Source of the DNA: Buttiauxella brennerae ATCC 51605
Lineage (GTDB): Bacteria > Pseudomonadota > Gammaproteobacteria > Enterobacterales > Enterobacteriaceae
Direction: 5' to 3'
Assembly: GCF_001654925.1 (NCBI RefSeq)
Contig: NZ_LXER01000017.1
Span: forward strand, 1 to 64,000
Length of the DNA stretch: 64,000 nucleotides
Under the pieces are notes generated by a model. It had not been told where the DNA came from. It saw nothing but the letters and a program-made list of their open reading frames with translations, and searched no databases. The translations under genes and the position numbers were made by a program. Below, one piece after another: positions 9,584 to 17,419 of the stretch (positions within the stretch are counted from its first letter, which is position 1; every line of letters starts with the position of its first letter).

Positions 9584-10726
9584 TTGCCAGAAATTCGCAG
9601 TTCTCAGTCTGAATTAGAAACCCGCCTCAAAACCATGCGCCGCAGAGCGATAATTTCCAGTGGGCCATGGTTTCTATGGATTAACCTGTTGTTCTGTTTG
9701 TTCATATTAGGACGGCACTATTTTTCACCCTTGCCACAATTTGTAAATGACACGCAGGAGATCCCTGTACTCGAAATTCTGATGGGGCTGATACTCATCA
9801 CCTCATCCTCCGTTATTTTCATTTTACGCATGGCGCACGATCCCCATGCCGAATGGCTGGGCAAACTGCTACACGGGGCATTGGTGTGTATCAGCGTATT
9901 ATGGGTGGGATGTTTTTATCTCTTTTTGGCCAGCGGTGACTCGCGAATTGTGTTTCCTTTCGCGGCATTGCTAATTTTTACTGCGCTTATCTCGCTCTAT
10001 TTTGATGCTCGCATATTACTGAGTTTTACCTTACCCATTTGGGTCGTTGTTCTTATCTGCAACTTTGTCTACCCATCAGAGCTGACCATGCTCAACGCAG
10101 TGCTCTATGTTCTGTTGGCTGGTTTGTTCGAATCAGGGCGCCGCATCTTGCGCGGTTGGTTTGTGCTGGCCATAAGCCGGGAACAAGAAACACGGGATTT
10201 GATTAAACAGTTAAAAATGTTGGCTAACCACGACCCATTGACCGGGATTGCTAATCGCCGCTCCTTTCACCTACAACTGGATAAAGCGATGCAACGCCAG
10301 CAGCAATGCAATATGCCGCTTTCGTTGGTGATGCTGGATGTCGACCACTTTAAGAAATATAACGACTATTACGGCCACCAGGCCGGTGATGAGTGCCTGA
10401 TCAAAGTCGCTAAATGCCTTGAGGATGCAACGCGTTCAACACAAGATGTCGTGGCGCGTTTTGGCGGTGAGGAGTTTATCATGTTGCTCCCTGACGCAAC
10501 CGAGCAGCAGGCCATAGAAGTGGCAAAGCGAATCCAGCAAAATTTACAGGTTCCTGGTATTGCTCATGCAGGGTCCCCAGCAACACCGTGGGTGACAATA
10601 AGTATTGGTATCTCCACGTTGCAGCCAGGGAGCTCCGCATCACGGCTTATTGCAGAAGCCGATGCAGCGTTGTACAAAGCCAAAGAGCATGGCCGTAACC
10701 AATGGCAAACTTTTACACACGGATAA
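9584..10726 (+). CDS. Membrane-bound diguanylate cyclase
   Basis: 380 residues. About 180 N-terminal residues form a multi-helix membrane module (segments near 24-45, 63-85, 95-117, 122-140, 145-165), of MASE type but not assigned. The C-terminal GGDEF domain begins at HDPLTGIANRR and has an intact active site RFGGEEF, so it should make c-di-GMP. The inhibitory-site Arg is one residue out of place (RSTQD rather than RxxD), so product inhibition may be weak. The TTG start is supported by GGAG seven bases upstream; two nearer ATGs are in another frame. It occupies the position beside zntB where K-12 has dgcM, but is not DgcM. A short membrane ORF follows 11 bp later. Confidence 0.88.
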   Translation: MPEIRSSQSELETRLKTMRRRAIISSGPWFLWINLLFCLFILGRHYFSPLPQFVNDTQEIPVLEILMGLILITSSSVIFILRMAHDPHAEWLGKLLHGALVCISVLWVGCFYLFLASGDSRIVFPFAALLIFTALISLYFDARILLSFTLPIWVVVLICNFVYPSELTMLNAVLYVLLAGLFESGRRILRGWFVLAISREQETRDLIKQLKMLANHDPLTGIANRRSFHLQLDKAMQRQQQCNMPLSLVMLDVDHFKKYNDYYGHQAGDECLIKVAKCLEDATRSTQDVVARFGGEEFIMLLPDATEQQAIEVAKRIQQNLQVPGIAHAGSPATPWVTISIGISTLQPGSSASRLIAEADAALYKAKEHGRNQWQTFTHG

Positions 10727-10737
10727 ACGAGAAAAAA

Positions 10738-10836
10738 ATGAAAATTGGCGTTCTATTTCCCATTGCGATCATCGTTGCCGCAATTGTATTCATTACCTGG
10801 TTTATTGTGGGTGGATACGCAACGCAAGCTTCCTGA
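10738..10836 (+). CDS. 32-residue single-span membrane protein
   Basis: Starts ATG 11 bp after the diguanylate cyclase stop and reads MKIGVLFPIA, then a continuous hydrophobic run to FITWFIVGGY, ending ATQAS. It is one membrane helix of about 20 residues with very short tails. The upstream site is GAGAAAAA, of moderate quality. The spacing implies co-transcription with the cyclase, and a terminator follows six bases after the stop, so the gene fills the space between cyclase and terminator exactly. I cannot name it; many enteric small membrane proteins have this form and modulate a partner membrane protein. Confidence 0.65.
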   Translation: MKIGVLFPIAIIVAAIVFITWFIVGGYATQAS

Positions 10837-10841
10837 AGAAA

Positions 10842-10859
10842 AGGCCCGTCAGGGCCTTA
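10842..10859. terminator. Terminator between two diguanylate cyclase genes
   Basis: Hairpin AAGGCCC / GGGCCTT with a four-base loop, preceded by AAGAA and followed by AACTTTTC. It lies between convergent transcripts. Confidence 0.75.
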
Positions 10860-10866
10860 ACTTTTC

Positions 10867-12387
10867 TCAAAATCCGATGATGCGATTTTTACCGGCTTCC
10901 TTTGCCTCGTAGAGCAACTTATCGGCTTGCTCCAGCATTTCTTCCAGGCTTGCTGCGCTATCCGCCTCTACAATTCCACAGCTGAATGAAACGTTGAGTC
11001 CTTCTTCACGCCATGCTTTTTGCGAAACGTCACGCCGCCATTCATCCATTAACTCAAAACAGCGGCTAAATGAGCAATCAGGGAAGAGAGCAACCATTTC
11101 CTCACCACCAAAGCGGTAAATGGGATACTTGTCGCCAAAGGCTCGCATTCCTAGCCTGCTCACATGTTTAAGCACCATATCGCCTACTGGATGCCCAAAG
11201 TTGTCGTTGATGCTTTTAAAATTATCCAAATCAATAATGGCGAGATGAAACTTCACGTTCTTGCCATAATAATCTTTAGCATCTTGTTCTAATTTCCTGC
11301 GCGTTCCTGTTTGGGTTAACGTGTCCGTCACTGAAATGGTTTCAACTTCTTTGAGATGCTTATGTTTTTGTACCATACCTTCGTATAAACTTTCGAAGTT
11401 ATCAACCTGAGCATTCACTTCCAGACCATTGCTACTCATATATAACAACGTAACCAGACGTTTAAAATAAACCCTAAACAACGCTATGATTATAAAATAG
11501 AAAAATGATGCCAAAAATATTACCAATGCCAGAATTTTATATTCAGCACTAAATATATTATTATAAACGTCTAAGCTAACTGATGAATAAGCGACCCAAT
11601 CTGGATTATCATACACTCTGTAAAACACGAAGCTGTTCGTTTTTTCATCAACAAAAGAGCCACTCCTTTCAGTCGTATTCGTTAACCAGGAGTTTGGTAT
11701 CCTTCTTTTAAGCACAGCATCCGTGTTTGAATACATAACAACAATACCATCTCGCGATGCAACCTGAAACCTCCCGCTATAGGGTATGGTTAACACCTGG
11801 AGCATTTTGCTCATGCTCTTCAAATCAAGATCGAATGCAACATTCCCTATCCGCTCTGAGTGTGAATCAAATATATTCATGCTGACGGTGACAGCCAGTT
11901 TGGATAGCTGCTTTATCCGGGAACCCGTCAAGGTTTCATAGGGGTCAGAGAAGACGATTTCATCTTTTATCCCGGTATGAGGATACCAGGGTCTTGAACT
12001 CGGAGTGAAATCGTCAATTTGAATCGTGGGGTAAATTTTGTAGTTATCAAACTTGTCCGAAACCATCGCGGAATTGAAAAACATCGTTGAGTCTACAATG
12101 GAGGGAATGACCATATTAAGGTCGATAAACTCTGAAGATAAATACTTCTCAATAACATCACCTTTCATGTTACCTGACAGAGAAAGTAACAATGACCTCA
12201 TCTCCTCTACTGGACGCTCCACTGTAGATTGTGCAGAGTTATCATTAAACCTTCTCATCGTATCTTTAAAATCGCCCTCTTTTTCATATTTAATGTAGAA
12301 AAACGCACACATACATATAAATATAAAAGGAACCAGCATAACGGACATGAGAATCGTTATCGCTTTGTTCGTCGAAATTTTCTTCAT
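10867..12387 (-). CDS. Diguanylate cyclase with periplasmic sensor domain
   Basis: 506 residues. One N-terminal membrane helix (about 9-29), a periplasmic region of about 240 residues, a second helix (LALVIFLASFFYFIIIALF) and a C-terminal GGDEF domain. The periplasmic part looks like a double-Cache sensor (PSSRPWYPHTGIKDEIVFSDPYE, DLDLKSMSKML). The cyclase domain has DTLTQTGTRRKL, DLDNFKSINDNFGH and an intact RFGGEEM active site. The canonical RxxD inhibitory site is not seen. It should make c-di-GMP in response to a small periplasmic ligand. It is convergent with the preceding cyclase and unrelated to it in its sensor half. Confidence 0.88.
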   Translation of the reverse strand: MKKISTNKAITILMSVMLVPFIFICMCAFFYIKYEKEGDFKDTMRRFNDNSAQSTVERPVEEMRSLLLSLSGNMKGDVIEKYLSSEFIDLNMVIPSIVDSTMFFNSAMVSDKFDNYKIYPTIQIDDFTPSSRPWYPHTGIKDEIVFSDPYETLTGSRIKQLSKLAVTVSMNIFDSHSERIGNVAFDLDLKSMSKMLQVLTIPYSGRFQVASRDGIVVMYSNTDAVLKRRIPNSWLTNTTERSGSFVDEKTNSFVFYRVYDNPDWVAYSSVSLDVYNNIFSAEYKILALVIFLASFFYFIIIALFRVYFKRLVTLLYMSSNGLEVNAQVDNFESLYEGMVQKHKHLKEVETISVTDTLTQTGTRRKLEQDAKDYYGKNVKFHLAIIDLDNFKSINDNFGHPVGDMVLKHVSRLGMRAFGDKYPIYRFGGEEMVALFPDCSFSRCFELMDEWRRDVSQKAWREEGLNVSFSCGIVEADSAASLEEMLEQADKLLYEAKEAGKNRIIGF

Positions 12388-12511
12388 TTATTGAGTCGCC
12401 ATTAATTCCAAAAAAAACAACTGCCCATTAATGGATAAGTTGTCACTTCTTGACCGCGCGACATTATATACAAACAGATGTAACTTACATCAGTTATTAG
12501 CTGGCTATTTT

Positions 12512-12551
12512 AAAAGCGTGCTGGCGAAAGTTTCTGCGCCAGCACGCTTTT
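12512..12551 (-). terminator. Terminator downstream of mppA
   Basis: Strong 15-bp inverted repeat, AAAAGCGTGCTGGCG / CGCCAGCACGCTTTT, with a ten-base loop and A/T tracts on both sides. It lies 16 bases past the mppA stop. Confidence 0.85.
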
Positions 12552-12566
12552 TAACAATGATTAATA

Positions 12567-14186
12567 CTAATGCGCCACGATATACATCGTACGGCTGTAT
12601 GCGACATCTTCTGGGTTATTGATTGGGTAACCCTTGAGCCACGGTTTGATTAAACGACCATTTGTGTACTGGTAAATTGGTGCAATCGGTGCTTGTTCCT
12701 GGATGATCTTTTCAGCCTGGTTGTAGTCTTTATTACGCGCAGCATCCGTCGTTTCCTGGCTTGCCTGCGCAAGAATCTTGTCGTACTCCGGTGAGTTGAA
12801 ACGCGAAATATTTCCACTATGAGCGGCGGTTAATAACGACAAGAAGGTCGAAGGTTCATTGTAATCCCCTACCCATGACGCGCGGATCACATCGAAGTTG
12901 CCGGTGTTACGGCTGTCGATATAGGTTTTCCATTCCTGGTTTTGCAACTTCACATCGACACCCAGATTCTTCTTCCACATCGAAGCCACCGCAATCGCAA
13001 TCTTCTGGTGGTTTTCTGAAGTGTTATACAAAAGCGTTAGCTTAAGCGGTTTCGTTGGGCCATAACCTGCCGCTTGCAGCAAGGTTTTCGCCTGTGCATT
13101 GGCCTCTTCCTGGCTCATTTGCTCGAATGGAGATGGGGCAGGTTTAAAGCCAGCCGTCACATCTGGCGTAAAGCGCCACGCGGGTTTCTCGCCGGTGCCC
13201 AGAACCTTATCAGCCATGATGTGGCGATCTATAGTCATGCTCAGTGCCAGGCGTACACGCTGATCGGCGGTTGGGCCTTTCTGAGTGTTAAAGGCGTAAT
13301 AATAGGTCCCTAACTGTGGCGGCGTATAAACCTGGCCGGGAATATCTTTTAGCAATTTCTGGTAGAGATTTTTCGGGAAAGATTCGGTGATATCAATGTC
13401 ACCTGCCAGATAACGTTTTGTCGCCGATGACTCCTGGTTGATAGGAATAAAGGTCACCTGAGTAATGACCGTCTTGCTGTCATCCCAGTAATTTTTATTC
13501 TGCACTGCCACCAGTTTTTCATTAACGATACGTTCTTTGAGAGCATAGGCACCGTTACCCACTAAGTTTCCTGGCTTGGTCCAGTCATTGCCGAATTTTT
13601 CAACGACGGCTTTTGGCACCGGGTAGAACGAGAAGTTGGCGGTAAGATTCGGGAAGTACGGTACAGGCTTATCGAGATTAATACGCAACGTGCGCGCATC
13701 TACCGCGGTCACGCCTAACTTATCAGCTGGCATTTTGCCATCGATAATTGCTTGTGCATTATTGATGCCTGCCAGGGCTGCAAACCAGGCAAACGGGGAG
13801 GTATTTTTTGGGTCAACCAGACGTTGCCAGCTATAAACGAAATCTTGTGCAGTGACTGGCGTGCCGTCAGACCAACGGGCGTTATCACGCAGGGTAAATG
13901 TCCAGGTGCGATTATCGTTGCTCTGCCATTTTGTCGCCACGCCAGGCTCAAGTTGCCCTTTTTCATTTTGGTTGACCAGGCCTTCAAAGAGATCGCGAAT
14001 AACCTGAATTTCAGGCAAGCCTACCGCTTTCACCGGGTCCAGAGAAGCCGGTTCATCTTTGATATGGCGAACCAGGCTTTGATCCGCTGCGAGTTTAGTG
14101 CCAGCTGGAACATCCGCAGCCCAGCTTTGAGAACACAGGCAAGCAAGCGTCAATGCACAAGTCGTAATACGAAAAGGTATTCTCAT
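12567..14186 (-). CDS. mppA: Murein tripeptide-binding protein MppA
   Basis: 539 residues (E. coli 537), periplasmic SBP family 5 protein that binds L-Ala-gamma-D-Glu-meso-DAP and feeds the OppBCDF importer. A signal peptide of about 23 residues ends at SWA/A. Conserved segments include RHIKDEPASLDP, YYYAFNTQKGPTADQRVR and IAPIYQYTNGRLIKPWLKGYP. It shares the neighbourhood with mpaA and ycjG, which process the imported tripeptide: MpaA releases DAP and YcjG epimerises L-Ala-D-Glu. No RBS anomaly; a long leader separates it from the divergent 14431 gene. Confidence 0.96.
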   Translation of the reverse strand: MRIPFRITTCALTLACLCSQSWAADVPAGTKLAADQSLVRHIKDEPASLDPVKAVGLPEIQVIRDLFEGLVNQNEKGQLEPGVATKWQSNDNRTWTFTLRDNARWSDGTPVTAQDFVYSWQRLVDPKNTSPFAWFAALAGINNAQAIIDGKMPADKLGVTAVDARTLRINLDKPVPYFPNLTANFSFYPVPKAVVEKFGNDWTKPGNLVGNGAYALKERIVNEKLVAVQNKNYWDDSKTVITQVTFIPINQESSATKRYLAGDIDITESFPKNLYQKLLKDIPGQVYTPPQLGTYYYAFNTQKGPTADQRVRLALSMTIDRHIMADKVLGTGEKPAWRFTPDVTAGFKPAPSPFEQMSQEEANAQAKTLLQAAGYGPTKPLKLTLLYNTSENHQKIAIAVASMWKKNLGVDVKLQNQEWKTYIDSRNTGNFDVIRASWVGDYNEPSTFLSLLTAAHSGNISRFNSPEYDKILAQASQETTDAARNKDYNQAEKIIQEQAPIAPIYQYTNGRLIKPWLKGYPINNPEDVAYSRTMYIVAH

Positions 14187-14430
14187 GAGTGGTCCTGTAA
14201 TTGTTAGTATTTAAAAGAGACGTTCCACGCCCAGAACTGATGAGTAATGTATCGCAATTGCTCGTTTTGCGAATAACGAAAACCGCATGAACCTTCAAGC
14301 TAGTACGCGAGTGTCGTTCTTTTCTGATTTTGTCATCAACAGAGCATAAACGCATTTTTTATATCATCTTTTATCTCTGCTTTCTCATATTATGCCCGCC
14401 AAAAAACACAGTAATAAAAGGAAATTTTAA

Positions 14431-14901
14431 ATGGTACGTAGACCTCTTCTTTTCGCAATGCTAGTGGGATGCATCACTACAGCCTGGGCCGCGGAGCCAA
14501 CACCAGCAATGCTGGGTAATATCACAGCAACGCTGCATCAGACATGTGGTAAACAAATTTTCATTCAGGTTGCAGAAATGAAAGGTGCTGACGCAGGACG
14601 AACCATTATTGGCATCAAAAATAACCAGACGGGTGATATCGATCTCTTCACTTCTTTCAGCGCCAGCAATAAGCAATATGATAAATATCAGCCAGTGACT
14701 TTTGATAATTTGTCGAAAACTCTGGTTGCGATGGAAAGCGAGCGTCCACCTATTGTCTGGGGCGGCGCGATGACCAATCTGAAAGGTATGGAATACAGTC
14801 TTGCGCTGGGATCCCATGTTTATCAGTGCTCAAAATTGGTGCCATTTGAGAGCGAGGTTGCCAACGACCTGTATGGCGAAACTGACACTACTGCTCATTG
14901 A
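14431..14901 (+). CDS. Uncharacterised secreted protein
   Basis: 156 residues; I do not recognise it. A signal peptide of about 20 residues (RRPLLFAMLVGCITTAWA) is followed by a mature domain with two Cys (HQTCGKQ and VYQCSK) that could form a disulfide in the periplasm. There are no membrane segments. AAGGAA lies eight bases before the ATG. It stands between mppA (divergent) and mpaA (same strand, 97 bp on), so a link with murein peptide metabolism is possible but rests on position alone. Confidence 0.7.
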   Translation: MVRRPLLFAMLVGCITTAWAAEPTPAMLGNITATLHQTCGKQIFIQVAEMKGADAGRTIIGIKNNQTGDIDLFTSFSASNKQYDKYQPVTFDNLSKTLVAMESERPPIVWGGAMTNLKGMEYSLALGSHVYQCSKLVPFESEVANDLYGETDTTAH

Positions 14902-14998
14902 TTGAGCACAACGGCCTGGCAGCTATTTGTTTCAGATGAGATTTTGGCTAAACACTGATATTAATAATGTCTAGCCACTCGTCACAGTAAGGACATTT

Positions 14999-15706
14999 AT
15001 GTCAGGCCACCGCCCTCGTTCACAACGAGGCCATTTGCCGAAAGGCTCCGAACGTTATGGAAAGTCTGTTTTTGGCGCACCGCTTATTTGGTTCCCTGCA
15101 GCCGCGAGTGAACAACGCAGTGGGTTGATTATTGCGGGCACACATGGCGATGAAAATGCTGCGATGGTGACGCTGTCTTGCGCTTTGCGCACCCTCGAAC
15201 CAGAACATCGCCGTCATCACGTGGTGCTGGCCGTTAACCCTGATGGTTGCCAGCTCGGTTTACGGGCGAATGCCAACGGCGTGGATCTGAATCGCAATTT
15301 CCCTGCGGCCAACTGGAAGCCAGGTGAAACAGTTTATCGCTGGAACAGTAGCGCGGATGAACGTGATGTGGTGCTTTCCACCGGCGAAAAACCCGGATCT
15401 GAACCAGAAACTGCCGCGCTGTGCCAGTTAATTCATACTTTGCAGCCGGCATGGATTGCCTCCTTCCACGACCCGCTTGGTTGCATTGAAGATCCTGATA
15501 ACTCAGTGTTGGGCGCCTGGCTTGCCAAAGCATTTGAATTGCCGCTGGTCACAAGCGTGGGTTACGAAACGCCGGGGTCATTTGGTAGTTGGTGCGCAGA
15601 TTTAGACTTGCCGTGCATTACCGCAGAATTCCCGCCCATCTCCGCTGATGAAGCGAGTGAGCGATATCTGGATGCCATGATGGGCCTGCTGCACTGGCAG
15701 AAATAA
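14999..15706 (+). CDS. mpaA: Murein peptide amidase A (MpaA)
   Basis: 235 residues (E. coli 242). Cytoplasmic zinc carboxypeptidase of family M14 that cuts the gamma-D-Glu-DAP bond of the recycled murein tripeptide. Zinc ligands are His and Glu in THGDEN and the later His in SFHDPLG; the LRANANGVDLNRNFPA segment gives the substrate Arg/Asn pocket, and Glu in TAEFPP is the catalytic base. The product L-Ala-D-Glu goes to YcjG, encoded convergently next door. AAGGA precedes the ATG. The C terminus is a few residues shorter than in E. coli. Confidence 0.96.
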   Translation: MSGHRPRSQRGHLPKGSERYGKSVFGAPLIWFPAAASEQRSGLIIAGTHGDENAAMVTLSCALRTLEPEHRRHHVVLAVNPDGCQLGLRANANGVDLNRNFPAANWKPGETVYRWNSSADERDVVLSTGEKPGSEPETAALCQLIHTLQPAWIASFHDPLGCIEDPDNSVLGAWLAKAFELPLVTSVGYETPGSFGSWCADLDLPCITAEFPPISADEASERYLDAMMGLLHWQK

Positions 15707-15717
15707 TTACACGGACG

Positions 15718-15750
15718 TTCAGGCGGGTGGTGCTTCACTACCCGCCTGAA
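15718..15750. terminator. Terminator between mpaA and ycjG
   Basis: Long inverted repeat, TTCAGGCGGGT / ACCCGCCTGAA, separated by 11 bases, in the gap between convergent genes. Confidence 0.8.
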
Positions 15751-15762
15751 ACTTTACGCTCG

Positions 15763-16728
15763 TTACGGATAAAGTTTACCGGTTTCGAAGTGCAATGCGG
15801 GTTCGACATCGACCGCAAGCCAGGTTGGGCCATCAAGATCGGCAAAACGGACTTTCGCCGCCAGCGGTAGTGCAGCAGCGATTGCTCTTGAAGTGCACAA
15901 CATGCAACCGAGCATTACATCAAAGCCTTGTTCACGAGCAGCCTGAGTTAACGCCAGTGCTTCAGTTAAACCCCCGGTTTTATCCAGCTTCACATTCACC
16001 ATCTCGTAGCGCCCTTTTAGCGCTGGCAGGCTTTCGCGAGTGTGGCAGCTTTCATCGGCACAAATTGGCAGTGGATGGATAAAGTTCGACAGTGCGCTGT
16101 CTTGCCCAGCAGGAAGTGGTTGTTCGAGCATCGCAACATTGAGATCTGCCAGTAGCTGGCAACGCGCCGCAAGACCATCACTCTGCCAGGCTTCATTGGC
16201 ATCGACAATAATTATCGCTTCCGGCACCGCGGCACGAATAGCGACCATACGTTCGGTTATTAAACGGTCGTCAATTTTGACCTTTAACAGGCGGGCACCT
16301 TTATCCCATAGCAGTTTTGCTGCCGCTGCCATTTGCTCGGGTTCAGCGATACCAACAGTTTGCGCCGTTGTGACTAATTCAGGCAGCTCAGTTCCTGCGG
16401 TATACGCCAGCGTTCGTTTCTGGCGACGCGCTTCTAAATCCCACAATGCGCTATCGACCGCGTTGCGTGCAGCCCCGGCAGGGAGTGCATCTTGCAGTTC
16501 TGCGCGTGTCATCCCCATTTCCAACTGAGGCATAATAGTGGTGATTTGCGCCAGCACCGATTCGACACTTTCCCCGTAGCGTGGATATGGCGTGCATTCG
16601 CCCACCGCTTTAATACTGTCTTCTTCCAACTCGACCACCACAACCACCGCTTCGCTGCGTGTTCCGCGTGAAATCACAAACGGGGTATGGAGCGGCCATG
16701 CTTCCTGGTAAACCTTGACTGTTCTCAT
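15763..16728 (-). CDS. ycjG: L-Ala-D/L-Glu epimerase
   Basis: 321 residues, identical in length to E. coli YcjG (AeeA). Enolase-superfamily enzyme that converts L-Ala-D-Glu to L-Ala-L-Glu during wall recycling. The catalytic Lys of LLKVKIDD (KxK motif), metal ligands Asp in IIIVDANEAW, Glu in LEQPLP and Asp in CADES, and the second catalytic Lys in VNVKLDKTGG are all present. It is divergent from tpx and convergent with mpaA, whose product is its substrate. Confidence 0.96.
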   Translation of the reverse strand: MRTVKVYQEAWPLHTPFVISRGTRSEAVVVVVELEEDSIKAVGECTPYPRYGESVESVLAQITTIMPQLEMGMTRAELQDALPAGAARNAVDSALWDLEARRQKRTLAYTAGTELPELVTTAQTVGIAEPEQMAAAAKLLWDKGARLLKVKIDDRLITERMVAIRAAVPEAIIIVDANEAWQSDGLAARCQLLADLNVAMLEQPLPAGQDSALSNFIHPLPICADESCHTRESLPALKGRYEMVNVKLDKTGGLTEALALTQAAREQGFDVMLGCMLCTSRAIAAALPLAAKVRFADLDGPTWLAVDVEPALHFETGKLYP

Positions 16729-16877
16729 TATTTTTGCCTGTCGTCATTGTTTTTTATCTTTGCCAGAGTATAGCCAGAGAACACTTTTACTTGCAGTATC
16801 AGTTTTTTATATTCAGACGAGGAATACTGACATACACTGTCGACGGCGTTAATTATATGTAAAAAGGAAAATCAAAC

Positions 16878-17384
16878 ATGTCACAAATCGTTCATTTCCA
16901 GGGCAACCCTGTAGCGGTTGCAGGTCAAATCCCACAAGCTGGCAACAAAGCTGAAGCTTTCTCACTGGTAGCAAAAGATCTTTCTGATGTTGCACTGAGC
17001 CAGTTCGACGGAAAACGTAAAGTACTGAACATTTTCCCAAGCATCGATACCGGTGTTTGTGCCGCTTCTGTGCGCAAATTCAACCAACTGGCAACCGAGA
17101 TGGATAACACCGTTGTACTGTGTGTTTCCGCTGACCTGCCATTTGCACAATCTCGCTTCTGCGGCGCAGAAGGCCTGAGCAATGTGATTACACTGTCTAC
17201 TCTGCGTAACCCAGAATTCCAGCAAGCCTATGGCGTGGGTATTTCTGAAGGCGCACTGAAAGGCCTGACTGCTCGCGCGGTTGTGGTTATCAATGAGAAA
17301 AATGAAGTGGTATTCAGCCAGTTAGTGAACGAAATCACTAATGAGCCGGATTATGCCGCAGCACTGGAAGCTCTGAAGGCTTAA
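16878..17384 (+). CDS. tpx: Thiol peroxidase Tpx
   Basis: 168 residues, an atypical two-Cys peroxiredoxin that reduces lipid hydroperoxides and H2O2 using thioredoxin. The peroxidatic Cys61 lies in [12 protein letters not shown] and the resolving Cys95 in SRFCGAEG. Strong RBS AAGGAAAA before the ATG. A strong terminator follows, shared with the convergent tyrR gene. Confidence 0.98.
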   Translation: MSQIVHFQGNPVAVAGQIPQAGNKAEAFSLVAKDLSDVALSQFDGKRKVLNIFPSIDTGVCAASVRKFNQLATEMDNTVVLCVSADLPFAQSRFCGAEGLSNVITLSTLRNPEFQQAYGVGISEGALKGLTARAVVVINEKNEVVFSQLVNEITNEPDYAAALEALKA

Positions 17385-17390
17385 GTGTGA

Positions 17391-17419
17391 ATGCCCCCGG
17401 ACCCGGGGGCATTTTTTTT
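17391..17419 (+). terminator. tpx rho-independent terminator
   Basis: ATGCCCCCGG / CCGGGGGCAT stem followed by eight T. It overlaps the last bases of the convergent tyrR gene. Confidence 0.93.

Noticed and set aside
9178..9612. 144-codon frame antisense to zntB
   Set aside because: Overlaps zntB almost fully; Cys/His/Arg-rich composition typical of a shadow frame.
16040..16528. 162-codon frame antisense to ycjG
   Set aside because: Ser/Arg-rich shadow; ycjG is unambiguous.
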